DNA from: Neckera pumila
Taxonomy: Eukaryota > Streptophyta > Bryopsida > Hypnales > Neckeraceae
Length of the DNA stretch: 64,000 nt
Assembly: GCA_963969595.1 (NCBI GenBank)
Contig: OZ018409.1
Span: forward strand, 30,517,282 to 30,581,281
Direction of reading: 5' to 3'
Positions 35,990 to 47,637 of the stretch are shown here, one piece after another (within the stretch, counting starts at the first letter, position 1; each line of letters starts with the position of its first letter). A program made the position numbers and the translations under genes. Below the pieces are notes generated by a model. The model was given only the letters and a program-made list of their open reading frames with translations. It had not been told where the DNA came from and ran no database searches.

Positions 35990-36290
35990 TTAGTCTCAAC
36001 AATTTGCTCAAACTAGATTATATGCGGAACCATAAGTAAGAATGTGTAGATGCCAGTTCTAATTAGTCTCAACAATTTGCTCAAACTAGATAGTATGCGG
36101 AACCATAAGAATGTACATGTAGATGCCAGTTCTAATTAGTCTCAAAAATTAGCTCAAACTAGATATTATGCGGAACCATAAGAATGTGTAGATGCCAGTT
36201 CTAATTCTTCTCAAAAATTTACTCAAACTAGATATTATGTGGAACCATAAGAATGTCTAGATGCAGTTCTAATTAGTCTCAAAATATATT
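35990..36290 (+). repeat. About 72-bp tandem repeat, four copies
   Basis: Units start with TAGTCTCAACAATTTGCTCA, continue AACTAGAT, ATGCGGAACCATAAGAATGT and end GATGCCAGTTCTAAT. Copies start near 35990, 36064, 36137 and 36207, with a fragment near 36275. It lies upstream of the P450 remnant. Confidence 0.75.
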
Positions 36291-36909
36291 TAATTCTCAA
36301 GGTAGTCACCATCAGCTCCACAGATTGCATGACTCACTGCAGATAGCAGTTCAACCTCAAAATGTGCTCAAACTAGATTTGCACACAATGCGCAACGGCA
36401 TATGAATGTGTGGATATCAAGACAGTGAAAATGTTTGCTCAAACTATTGTTACTGTGCGCAACCACGTACATGAATGTGGCGACGGTGCTATGCAGGTTG
36501 TCAATGCAGTGGTGCTTGGCATTCTTCTGCTTGCCAAGCTGCTCAAAAGGCAGTAATTCCAAGAATCCGCTTCGACCTCCAGGCCCACGGGGTCTCCCTG
36601 TCCCCATCGGCTCCAGGTTGCATTTGTTGGGCCAATTCCCACAAAGCCGGGATTTTGCCAAACTGGCAAAGACTTACGGCGGACCGCGGATGTCCATATG
36701 GTTGGGGCTAAGGCTAGTAGTTGTGGTGGCAATCTCCCCTGCGGCGGCAGCGGAGGAGATTCTCAAGACTCAAGGCTCCAATTGTGCAAACTGAATTGCA
36801 ACTTTGTTTTCAGATGTGGTTCTTCCTGGAGGTACTCACTCAGTTGCCTCCTCTTCCTCCTCCCCTAACTTGAAAATAAAGATTCAAACTTGTAAGTGAA
36901 GATGTTTAA

Positions 36910-37294
36910 TCCATACCTTAAGTTTGGCTGTTTTGTTTTGTTACGTTGAGATCTCCCGTAAGTCCCCCAGGGGCGTGCTTGGTACCGTCGGAAAGACCTC
37001 AGCAAGGAGGGGTGCAGGGCTTGGTTTCGTGGCTTTTGGACCCACAATGCGGAAGTTAGTGAATTGTGAAGTTTTAGTGGATCAAAAATTAGAAAATTAC
37101 TTTGAATTTGAATTTGATCGCATTCTTGGTATTGTTGGAAAGCTCTTGGGGAGGAGGGGTGGACGGGCTTTGCTTCGTGGCATTTGGAATGATGATGTGA
37201 AAGTTATTGAATTTTGAAGTTTTTATATGAATAAAAAACAAAAAAATGACTTTTCCTTTCATTTTGGCTGTGGCAACGGCACAGGGCACACTAG
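36910..37294 (+). mobile_element. Helitron-like element, complete copy (H3)
   Basis: A|TCCATACCTTAAGTTTGGCTG start and CACAGGGCACACTAG|T end. CTGTG-GCAACGG-CACAG forms a 17-nt hairpin ending 10 nt before CTAG, as expected for a Helitron 3' terminus. Core blocks (GTGCTTGGTACCGTCGGAAAG, GGCTTGGTTTCGTGGC) match the other copies. It sits between the first and later parts of the P450 pseudogene. Confidence 0.75.
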
Positions 37295-38190
37295 TATAAT
37301 GTGAAAGTAGAGCCTCATTATGAGGAGTAATATACAAACCACAGTAGTGGTGAGGGTCTTGAGGGTTGTTATTTCCATAACAAGGCTCCATTTTTATGTT
37401 GTTGGATATAACTTCAATGACCTGTAAGCTAAAAGAAAAAAAAAATGTAATGCTAGACCAACCCAAAGTTTTGGAAAACTACATGCCTCTTCTTATTCAA
37501 CGAGTGACTGCTATTTGTACACACTAAGTTTGGTTGAGGTTATAGAGATGGTACTTTGGATTGTTCTATTATGTCTTCAATTATGGAAGAGATAGAAGCT
37601 AATCCTTGAGTGTCTAGAATGCTCAAGATGGTTAACAGTAGAATGGTAAAACTCAAGAAAATAAAGATTTGCACACCTATAATCAATACTAATGACAAGT
37701 GGATGTAGTTCATATTTTTGAACATGAATTATTTTGATTAGATCTCTTTACAGCACCAACAAGAGGATTCCAACGCACTTTAGCATACATGAATGTATGA
37801 ATAAAATTCTATTTTTTTTTCTCTACTAGACATATGTTAGATCCTATTTTTCTATACTTGGAGTTAGTTTCTAATTTTACTTATAATTTTCAAGGTAATG
37901 TCTCAAGGTTTACCAAAAAACCAAGAGTAAGCTTTCATAGTGTACATCTTGAGTATTGAATACATAGTTTTTTTTACGCTTCTTGTACCAAATGACTGTA
38001 GGTTTTGCATTTTGGATAGTGCTAATAATAGGTATATATACCTCAATGCCATTTCAATTGTTTAATTGACATCTCCTATCTATAGTACTTCTAGTTTGTA
38101 GAACACTAGACATTTAAAAGTCCTTCATTTTTGAACTTGAATTAAGAGTCTTTTCATTTTAGTTGTTTTAACTTAATCCCATTTTGTGGT
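37295..38190. other. Sequence between P450 parts, no coding recognised
   Basis: Expected to contain the P450 region between the C-helix and the F/G helices, but no P450 frame could be read. A repeat fragment (ATGAATGTATGAATAAA near 37787) resembles the start of the duplicated block at 31985. Confidence 0.4.
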
Positions 38191-39756
38191 TTGAAACTTG
38201 TCTTTTTTAACAATTGTGACCATATTTGATATCAGATATAATCATGACATCACACTCAACTGTGAGGTTGCACTTGAAGAAGATACTACGCACACACCTG
38301 AGCACCAACAAACAACTTCAACTAGCAAAAAATGTACGAACAAAAGAAATTGCCCATATCATGTGTGTGGTTCTTTAGGATGGTGTCACAATGGTGCTTG
38401 TAAGGAGCCATATTAAAGTGGCCATAACTAACATTGTATCACACAGGATTCTCAAAAGGTGTTTCATGGCAGTGGCTTATGATAAGATACGTGATAAACA
38501 AGAACTTGAGCAAGTGAGCAATTTTAGAAAGATTTTGAAAGACATCAGCTAGTATGCACAAATTATAAATCTGGGAGACTTCATCCTTGTGTTCAAGTGG
38601 ATGGACATCTTTGGCTCAAAAAAGAAATGCGAGAGTCAAAAAAGAAAATGGATGCTTTCATGTCTCCAATCATATTTGAGCATGTTGTGTAGTAGAAGTG
38701 TAAAAGTTCTATTTTTGTTAAAGATATGGTAGATATCCTTTTATACCAAATGGAGGATGAGACATTACAATTTGACATCACCAATGACAATGTTAGTGTA
38801 GTACATTTGTGGGTAAGGGTGCTATTCCATTGCTTTCAATATTTAATATAAGCACAAGCTATTAAGAATTTCTGTATTTTATTTTTCTTTAATTCAAAGA
38901 CTTTGAATTTTTGAAGTTAAAAAATAAAAGATAGTCACAATGGGACTATTTGAAGGTATTTTCATTTTGAAACTGATGATCTATTAGTTAGAAAATATAT
39001 GATGAAATTTGCACATTAATGTCTATTCTATTGTCAAAGTTCTTAAATTACATTGTTGATCTCAATTCTTCAAATTCATCTTTTGAATATTGAATTTAAA
39101 TAACAACTATCAATTTTTCCTTCTCTTTTGAAAAATAGGATGCTTTTACAACAAGTATAAACTCAACTACTGAAACAATAGAATGGGCAATTGCGGAATG
39201 CATTTGCAATCCCATTGTGATGAAAAGGATGCAAGCAGAGCTTGACACTGTTGTAGGCAAGTCTCAAAGAGTAGAAGAAGCGGATGTTCCTAACCTCAAG
39301 TATTCACAAGCCATCATCAAAGAAAACTTTTGTCTTCACCCTATAGCTCCAATGTTACTATCTCATATCAATGAAGAACCTTGCAAGATTTTGGGATACA
39401 ACATACCAAAAAACACACCAATTTTTGTATATATTGTAGCAATTGCTCAAGATCCAAGGATATGGGAGGATCCTATGACTTTTAAGCTTGAAAGATTTTT
39501 GGATGGGATGCATCATGCTCATTAGCAAGTTGAAGGCAAAAACTTTGAATTCTTACCGTTTGGAGCGGGGAAGAGATGATGTCCACGTATCATGCTAGGT
39601 TCAACATTGATTCACATTTTGATTGCAACTTTTGTACAATTCTTTGATTGGTCTCATCCTAATGATTTGCAACCTATAGATTTAGATATGTCTGAAGGTG
39701 AAGGACTTACATATGTGTTAGCTCATCCTTTAACTGCCATTCTAAAAGCTCGCTTA

Positions 39757-39965
39757 TTCATTGCTTAAATTAACACCTTTGAAATAGCTATTTATATACC
39801 GCATTATGATCATCTTCAATTTTTTCAAGTATCATACTTTATATAGATATGCAATAAATTCATTGCTTAAATTAACACTTTTGAAATAGCTATTTACATA
39901 CCGGATTATGATCATCTTCAATTTTTTCTAGTATCATACTTTATATAGTTATGCAATAAATACCA
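39757..39965 (+). repeat. Tandem duplication over the P450 stop codon
   Basis: The block TTCATTGCTTAAATTAACAC...GAAATAGCTATTTA-ATACC...ATGCAATAAA occurs twice, at 39757 and about 39857, with few differences. The first copy includes the final codons and stop of the P450 remnant. Confidence 0.7.
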
Positions 39966-40244
39966 CTTCATTATTATGGAATAATCATATTCCTTTATAC
40001 GTCCATTATAGTGTGAAATTGTTTTTGATTCATATTTATGCATACTGACTACATATACTGCTAGTATCATAAATTCATGGAGTTTGATATATGAATTTCT
40101 GGAATCTTCAATCTAACAAACAACATGGGATTACAACTCTAGACTTGTATGCGCACTTATAAATGTATTTGTAATTCTTTTCATATATATATATATATCA
40201 TTTTTGTATTTTGTTAATGTATATATCATATTTCTCTTCATACT

Positions 40245-40807
40245 TACTCTACTTCCGATTCTACTCCCAATTCTACTCCCGGTTCCACTCCCAGTACCAA
40301 GAACGCCACCAAAATCAAAGTAAAAGTAATTTTCTAATTTTTTAATCAATAAATACTTTGAAATTCAATAACTTTTGCACCACCGCTCCAAACGCCACGA
40401 AACCAAGCCGGTGCACCCCTCCTCAGCAAGAGCTTTCCGACAGTACCAAGCACGCGGCCGGAGGACGCACGGTCAGGAAGTTGTCCACGCTACAAACAAA
40501 ACAAAACAAAACAAAACAAAACAAAACAAAACAAAACAAAACAAAACAAAACAAAACAAAACAAAACAAAACAAAACAAAACAAAACAAAACAAAACAAA
40601 ACAAAACAAAACAAAACAAAACAAAACAAACAAACAAACAAACAAACAAACAAACAAACAAACAAACAAACAAACAAACAAACAAACAAACAAACAAACA
40701 AACAAACAAACAAACAAACAAACAAACAAACAAACAAACAAACAAACAAACAAACAAACAAACAAACAAACAAACAAACAAACAAACAGCCTCATTTAAG
40801 GTATTGG
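40245..40807 (-). mobile_element. Helitron-like copy (H4) with expanded (AAAAC)n(AAAC)n
   Basis: Reverse-oriented copy: the 5' end at 40807 reads CCAATACCTTAAATGAGG (first base changed from T), then an array of about 40 AAAC units (40628-40788, plus-strand view) and about 26 AAAAC units (40497-40628), then the conserved core to 40340. It ends near 40245 in (GGAGTAGAATTGG-type) units without a visible CTAG end. Copy H1 has only about 14 GTTT units at the same spot, so the array has grown strongly here. Confidence 0.7.
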
Positions 40808-41280
40808 TATAAATATAATTTTTTTGGGGGGGGACTTTTGTTTTTTTAGCAAAGGTGTCTAATATTTCATCAAATATGTTTGGCTAGTGTTTTTGAGAAG
40901 GTAGTGGATTATGCATGAATTTGCATATAACTAACCACACCTCCCTAAATTCCACTATAAATATGACACTTCCTCAACATGACCACTATATAACAAAAAC
41001 ACAGTCATTATAAGGGGTCAAAGTATAACCACAGAAAAGACTAATGCATACAATAGAGCCACGTTATATTGCTTCCAAATTAGTGGTATGGTGACATGCC
41101 ATATGATATTATATGTTTCTACTTATAACTTCATAGAATTAATATTGTAAAATAAAAATTACTTTAATTGGATCTTATATGCAACTAGAATAGGATTCCA
41201 ATACACTTAGCACGCACTATATAGACACTATATGAATAAACTATAAATTTGAAAGTACAATCTCTTGGCATATCCTAAAC

Positions 41281-41525
41281 CATTAGAAGAGATTTGAGGG
41301 CTTGGAGGGTCGTTTCAGGCCTATTCTCCAATCTAGCCAAATCTGTGAACAGCCGGTACGGGCTATCAGAATTATTTAAAAAAATATATAAAAAAATAAA
41401 AAATAAATCTCTTCCAAATACCATTTCAAGCCAATTTTTTTTTTTTTTGAAAAATGATGTGGCACTAACTCAACTACATTAGCTAGTAGCTTTCTTGTGT
41501 TCCTGCAATCTGGGAACGCAGTAAT
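41281..41525 (-). mobile_element. CATTA-family MITE, reversed and incomplete
   Basis: Starts CATTAGAAGAGATTTGAGGGCTTGGAGGG with CGTTTCAGGCC and AGCCGGTACGG, matching the right part of the element at 23045 in reverse. The far end fades after GCAATCTGGGAACGCAG. Confidence 0.55.
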
Positions 41526-42914
41526 AAATATAGATCTATGTTTTTTGTGACGCCTTTTGGTCCAAATGTAAGTGTCTCATTTTAAACAAAATATTGATTA
41601 TCAATATACATACCTTACAAATACTTCATACCTAGTGATGGATCCTACATTAAAGGAGAAATTTGAGCCAAACTAGCCTAAAATTCAAGTTTATAGTATC
41701 AAATTTGTGATTGCATCAAAATACGCTACTTACTTTATGATTTTTCTAAAAACTCGTGAAAAAAATTATGCTTTCTAAAATTTACATACAGTATGGCCAA
41801 TACGTAGCCAAATGAATGCCTGTGAACATAGCTGTTCTTTGGACATGACGCACACCCTTCCAAATCATGTTCCATGGGTGAAAAAAGGAAACACTTGTAC
41901 TATTTTGTGTCACACCCTACATGCTGATTTGTTTTTTAGGCATAACTTTTGCGTATTGGATCCAAATGACTTAAAATTTATAGGGAAGGTGTTCATAACC
42001 ATTAAATACATTTTTTTGCAATTTCCAAAAATATTTTACTATATAAAAACAGCCCCCAATTTTATGTCACAAATTATAATTTGCCGGTGTTTTTAGTACT
42101 ATTTAGTACTCCAAAAATTGAATTTGAAGCTGAAATTTGGAGGAAATGGTCTTCTAGTAGACTTGTAGCTATATAGAGAAGGAATTCTAAAAATAGTTAA
42201 TGTTGTATTGTATGGAAGTTCTTACATTTTAGAATACATAAATATATTATTTTGGTGTTTCTTTTGATGAATGACCATCTCTGAGTTATTACAAATGGCC
42301 TACTTTTATTTTTTTTATTCAATTTACTTTCCTATTTTTAACTAATTAAAACATCAAAGTGCCTATTTTCTTGAGATCTGCCACTTTTCTAGTTCAATCT
42401 CCCACTTAGAGAATTTTTCTTTGCTTTTCATTCCCTGGCTTTCTTCATCTTAAAGGTATATACATTGACCATAATTTTTTTTTAAATTAAAAATTATTTT
42501 TCTAATTTTAAAGTACTCCAGAAAAAAAAAAGCATGAGTACTATGAAAAACGCAACAAAATTGGCAGGTGTTTCTTGCATTCATCTCCATCTGCAATTCA
42601 CTACACCCAGCAATTCCCAGACACATGGAGCGGCACAGATAAGAATCTCGAACTAATTTCCATGACCAACAAGGCAACAGATCCGTTTCTACAACGATGA
42701 ATTGCACCATGTAAAATGTTGCAAGCATGTACTCACGTCGAAAATCCATCTGCTGACATAAGGCTTAGCTTCCTTCTCCCAAATTGCATCAAGTGGAAGG
42801 GCAGAGCACCGAGTTGACAAGGAAACAAATCCACAATAGAAACAAACCTCCAACGTCGATCAACAATAGAAACACAGCCGAAGAAAATGGAATGACAAAA
42901 TGCACACGAAGGAA
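41526..42914. other. Intergenic DNA, no gene seen
   Basis: AT-rich with short frames that show no family features. Confidence 0.5.
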
Positions 42915-43377
42915 TCTAAAACACCACATTCTTAAACCTCCTGGAGTCTGTGGATTTCGCATATACCATCACATTTCAGGCCGTTGAGTATTATGAAATC
43001 TCGCAACTAGGTTACGTTGAGAGTAATTTAAGCTTCAAATGCAAGTTGCAAATACCGATCAAGACCACTCTAAAACACCACATTCTTAAACCTCCTGGAG
43101 TCTGTGGATTTCGCATATACCATCACATAGCAGGCCGTTGAGTATTATGAAATCTCGCAACTAGGTTTCGTTGAGAGTAATTTAAGCTTCAAATGCAAGT
43201 TGCAAACACCGATCAAGACCACTCTAAAACACCACATTCTTAAACCTCCTGGAGTCTGTGGATTTCTCATATATCATCACATAACAGGCCGTTGAGTATT
43301 ATGAAATCTCGCAACTAGGTTACGTTGAGAGTAATTTAAGCTTCAAATGCAAGTTGCAAACACCGATCAAGACCACT
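42915..43377 (+). repeat. 154-bp tandem repeat, three copies
   Basis: Units begin CTAAAACACCACATTCTTAA at 42915, 43069 and 43223 and end CCGATCAAGACCACT. Copies differ at only a few positions. The last unit runs into the 3' end of the GNAT-like pseudogene, whose final codons (about 43336-43378, minus) are read from the repeat. Confidence 0.85.
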
Positions 43378-44073
43378 ACTCGACCTGGTGCTCCGATCCT
43401 GTAGGTTGTTGTACGTGAAAGCAAAGTATTCTTCTCCAGGCTCCAGACGTCCTAACTGCCAATCTTCCAAGTCGGCAGCGACCCTGTCAACTACCCCATG
43501 GTCCACATGGAAATGGGTTTGGATGGCACATTTTGTGGTGTTTATGTAAGGTTGGCAGTTTTGCACATACGGAATGCCACTGCGTTGAATCAGCCCTTCA
43601 GCATGTTGTGCACTCAAGCTTCTGTTGCACCTGCTCTTGGCCGCGGTTTCCAGCGCTTTCACAGCAAAAGGGTGGCAGGAGACCAAGCCGCAGGCTCACA
43701 CGTCGTCTCGGTAGTCCATCAAGCATTTGCGAATCATGGTTGTGGCCACACCCTTGTGCCTGTGGTCTTCTCGCACGACAAGCTGCGTGATCCAGATGAC
43801 GTTCTTGTCCGTCGAATAGGGGTACTTCACATACAAGGCTTGGCCGGCTAGAGATCCTTCTTCTGGGTCTTTGGCAACCACAAGTCCACAAGTCGTGGGG
43901 TCAAACAAGTAGTCTAGCTTCAGCTTCCGCGTGCTTACCGTCACAGGCTTGTGAGGATGACGGCCTTGGGAACTCCAAACTCCGTAGGCGGTACTGAACA
44001 AATCTCGACATTGCTGCAGTTGTTCGGTAGTAATCTTTGTCCTGGTTTTATGTTTGTAATTGAATAAGCACAT
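43336..44073 (-). pseudogene. GNAT-fold acetyltransferase-like gene with in-frame TGA
   Basis: One continuous minus frame without introns runs from 44073 to 43336, broken by a single TGA at 43696-43698. Before it: MCLFNYKHKTRTK, HPHKPVTVSTRKLKLDYLFD, NVIWITQLVVREDHRHKGVA, where VREDHRHKGVAT resembles the acetyl-CoA-binding R/Q-x2-G-x-G/A loop and beta-4 strand of GNATs. After it: ACGLVSCHPFAVKALETAA, then IPYVQNCQPYINTTKC and HVDHGVVDRVAADLEDWQLG. A Trp codon would fit the stop position, so one TGG-to-TGA change may explain it. The same frame extends upstream of the first Met (DPAKWDASHAFQYYH) to a TGA. The lack of introns suggests a retrocopy or transferred gene. It is unrelated at sequence level to the GNAT gene at 48.5 kb. 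Confidence 0.6.
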
Positions 44074-44545
44074 GTGGTAGTATTGGAAGGCATGGCTAGC
44101 ATCCCACTTCGCAGGATCTCTATCTCCTCCTCCTCCAATTTGTCAACTCCAGATCGACGCTAAGCTTATCTTCACAAGAGACCTGCGGCCAATCCAAACC
44201 TTCTTGTGTCAAATATTAATTTACCCACCTATACGAGATTCAAAGGGATGCTTTCCTTCACTGAATCACGAAACAGCTGTGACTCCAACTTTGGCTACTT
44301 TTCGTGATGTTCCTCCCAGCACACCCAAAGCAATAAAAGCACGAAAAGGAAAACTAATTTCTCACGTTACAACTTAGCTAGAGAACAAAGTTGTACGCAT
44401 ACATTTCACCACTAGACTGTGGAATTGCATACTAAAAGAATTGTGCCGAATCCAAAACCCTACCCAGAAACCCGAACTACATGCATGACACGCAAAGGCA
44501 AAACCGGTTCTACAAACAACCACGAAGCGCCATAAGGACATGTTT

Positions 44546-44910
44546 TCATATCTTCTATTCATACTTTCAATGTGGATAGAAGATATGGACATTCATCAAT
44601 TCAAACTTGAATTCCATATCTTCTATTCTACTCTTTCAATGTGGATAGAAGATATGGACATTCATCAATTCAAACTTGAATTCCATATCTTCTATTCTAC
44701 TCTTTCAATGTGGATAGAAGATATGGACATTCATCAATTCAAACTTGAATTCCATATCTTCTATTCTACTCTTTCAATGTGGATAGAAGATATGGACATT
44801 CATCAATTCAAACTTGAATTCCATATCTTCTATTCTACTCTTTCAATGTGGATAGAAGATATGGACATTCATCAATTCAAACTTGAATTCCATATCTTCT
44901 ATTCTACTCT
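44546..44910 (+). repeat. 69-bp minisatellite with internal palindrome, about five copies
   Basis: The unit CTTTCAATGTGGATAGAAGA continues TATGGACATTCATCAATTCA, AACTTGAATT, CCATATCTTCTATTCTACT. AGAAGATATGG and CCATATCTTCT within each unit are perfect inverted 11-mers, so every unit can fold. Because 69 is a multiple of three the array keeps one frame open (44540-45043), but the peptide is repetitive and probably not a gene. Confidence 0.8.
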
Positions 44911-45601
44911 TTCAATGTTTGAATTGATGAAAAAAAGAGTTTCTTATGAACCTCTCATGGTTTGTAACTTCAAACCACAATGGGTTCTAAATACAAAATA
45001 TGTGTATTACAAGAATGTTTTACAAGGAACTCAAGCCACCTGACTATCGAGTCTCCTCACCCCCAAGCTCTAACTTATATAATACTCCTGGGTACGCAAC
45101 TCCCATATTATATGGCCCTGATCAACATCACTTATAATGCATTTTCGTCCAATCTCAAAGGACATAATTTGTTTTAATGTAGAAAATTCTTCTAGCCCTT
45201 TTAACAAGGAATCCAAAAATGTAATTATATAAATGAAATGAATATTTTTAAGGACAATAATAGCATTGAAAAACTAATTATATGAGTTTTTTAATACATG
45301 TATCATAGGACAAGCTACCCAACTTTGGGGCTTTTTAATAAAATTTTAATTGGAGAAAACTTTTTGTAAGGATTTTTAAAAACTATGCATAGGTGTTCCA
45401 ATTCTTTATATATATTGTGAGTTTTTTTTCTAATATGTATAGAACCCAACATTTTCTACATTTAGTTTTTGTTTAATTTGATCTTCACCCAACTTTTTGG
45501 TCTTTTTAATTTGATATAATTTTTACAAAAGTTGTTTGCTAAACCTTTTTAATGCCAATGACCCTTGCATATAATGTAAGAGTTGCGTACCCGGGATAAT
45601 A
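44911..45601. other. AT-rich intergenic DNA, no gene seen
   Basis: No protein-like frame; ACTCCTGGGTACGCAACTC (about 45083) has an inverted echo AGAGTTGCGTACCCGGG near 45580, possibly the ends of a degenerate inverted-repeat element. Confidence 0.4.
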
Positions 45602-46200
45602 CTCCCTCTGGCCCGAAATGATCTTCTTGTTGGACAAAATGTTCCAGATTAAGGTTAAAAATAACATTTTTTCAATTTTTTTTGACATATAAGTAAACTT
45701 TATTGCACTCCTATCACCCTAGAATTTTGAGCTTGAGAAGTTTTTTTTAAGTGTGGTTTTATAAATCTTAAAAATTGAATTTTAAGAGCATTTCTTACAA
45801 GCACTGGTAGCCACTCCTTTGTACTCCACAGTGCAAGAATTGACCAAAGTGGCCCACTCAAGCATGACATGCTATACGTCATGTGCTATTTCAAGTGAAC
45901 ATGGATGCCTCTGATTTTAGGAGGGCATTGATTAAGCTGGGGCCACCCACCATACTGTTGACTTCTTACTGTAATCCAAACTCTCCCATTGGAGCAATTT
46001 CCTCATTCAGTCCACATTTTCGGAAGTATTCCCATAAAAGCTGCAAATAAGAGAATTATCGACAATGAAAGTAGAAATGCTCCATATTTTTATGGATTTG
46101 AACACTATAGTCCCTGCCAATCTCCTTCCTTCGGCAACAAGAAGATCATTTTGGGACATAAACTATGACTAACAGAAAGATCATTTTGGGACGGAGGGAG
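45602..46200. mobile_element. Stowaway-like MITE with TA duplication
   Basis: TA|CTCCCTCTGGCCCGAAATGA and TCATTTTGGGACGGAGGGAG|TA are inverted, 599 bp apart, with TA on both sides (45600-45601, 46201-46202). GATCTTCTTG is mirrored by CAAGAAGATC internally. It matches the plant Stowaway pattern of TA target sites and CTCCCTC termini. Confidence 0.75.
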
Positions 46201-47637
46201 TATATAATAGAAACAATCAATAAAGACTGTTAGTCCTTAAGATAGACTCGGACTTCTTTTTTTATCTTTATCTTTCTATCTTTGGTTCTATCTAGAACCA
46301 TCCACTAAAGTAAAAGTCTTAGTTTACTTCTTCAAATCATTTCTTATCCAAATCTTAATCTTCTATTTGGAATTACCTAACTCCAATGCACTAGTCATCC
46401 AAGTGTAGTTGTCTAATTCCAATGCAAAAATCCACCAATTGGAGATATTTATCTCTAGGCACTGTAGTGCCCTTATCATCCAATTGAAATTGTCTAATTC
46501 CAATTCACAAATCCACCATCCATCTTTAGGCAATTTCTACTTGTTCACAAGTGCACATTTCATTATGAATTAGATCATCCATCAATGCATATGGTGATGA
46601 CAAATTGAAATTGTCATGAGCATTGACCTTCATTGAGTCACAAATTCTTTCATCCATCAAAGGTCATGACAAAATCTATAGGGATGCAATTAGTTAAGAA
46701 TGGTAAGATGCACTCTATTGATTATTACCTACGCTTACCACTTATAAGAGGTCAAAGGAAAACACTACATGAAACTTGTTGTTGGAGTTAACAAATATCC
46801 CTATTATGCATAAAGTTACATAGAGCGCCTTCAAAGGGATCGTGGTGAATTGATCCCCTCGTTGCCTCTTTATTCATCCTCTAGGAAAATCATTGAAAGT
46901 TGTTATTTGCCACATATTATGAGATTTTGAAATTTTGAATTCATATTTTGAATCAGACTCCAAATTAGCAAGGGGAGAAGAATTACAAAATTAACCATCC
47001 ACAAAATAAGGAGCAAATTTTTACATTTATCCTTACCTAGGGGAATGAGGGGGTCAAATACTCTAGCCACCATTAGTTGTACATACAGATGACAATGCTA
47101 AGGATTTTTGTTCATCATGTTCCATATTCAACATTTTTTCAACTTGCAAGCTTAATTATCTTAATATTTTCCCATGCTTGAGAATGCCACCTTGCTACAA
47201 TATTCTCCTCCAAAAATTGGTTTAGAATTCCAATAATAAACTAAGCATCATTTGGATCCCCATATTGGCTTCCAAATTGTAGTTGCAATATGTTTATTAT
47301 CTTGTATTTGACATAGAAGGTCTATGAATTGAGGTGTAAAGTAGTGTCATAAGTTTATCCTTGTATTGAGGTGGATCCAATGACACATGGCTCTTCCAAT
47401 TTGAATCATTGTTGCACTTCCTACATGTCTAGGAAGCTACAATATGGTCACGTATTCTACATATATGGTGCCATATTTGAACATGATGCTTAAAATGACA
47501 TCCCAATGGAAGATGCTAATTGTTGAATGGAAGATGCTACTTGTTGAATTGAGGGTGCTATCATTCTTGAGAACCCAAGGAAGAACTAAGCTATCCACAA
47601 AACCTCACACCTCCAATCACAATAACTAGTTGCTTGC
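46201..47637. other. Intergenic DNA, no gene seen
   Basis: Contains loosely repeated TTGTCTAATTCCAAT and AATCCACCA motifs (about 46390-46520), no coding frame recognised. Confidence 0.5.

Larger units (their letters stand above)
36435..39770 (+). pseudogene. Decayed cytochrome P450 (A-type-like), interrupted by a Helitron-like insertion
   Basis: The N-terminal part (36435-36794) has the proline hinge RPPGPRGLPVPIGS and AKTYGGPRMSIWLGLRLVV, with apparent in-frame one-residue insertions. Middle pieces at about 38300-38790 give KIRDKQELEQVSNFRKIL and INLGDFI.VFKWMDIFG in shifting frames. The C-terminal part (39139-39767) has the I-helix region TTETIEWAIAE, KENFCLHP where the ExxR arginine is Cys, EDPMTFKLERFLDG (PERF region) and FEFLPFGAGKR-stop-CP at the haem loop. 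Two in-frame stops (after HHAH, and one residue before the haem Cys), frameshifts and the 36910-37294 insertion show it is dead. P450s of this type are ER-anchored mono-oxygenases of specialised metabolism; clan assignment is approximate. Confidence 0.8.

Noticed and set aside
35990..36290. CRISPR-like array
   Set aside because: The whole 72-bp unit is repeated, without distinct spacers.
40358..40849. Long open frames on both strands (Asn/Lys/Gln/Thr repeats and Phe/Cys/Leu/Val repeats)
   Set aside because: They are translations of the (AAAAC)n(AAAC)n array inside a Helitron-like copy, not genes.
42915..43377. CRISPR-like array
   Set aside because: The 154-bp units are contiguous with no unique spacers, and the context is a plant nuclear genome.
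44540..45043. 167-residue frame made of 23-residue repeats
   Set aside because: It exists because the 69-bp minisatellite unit is a multiple of three without a stop in that frame; the non-repeat remainder has no motif.
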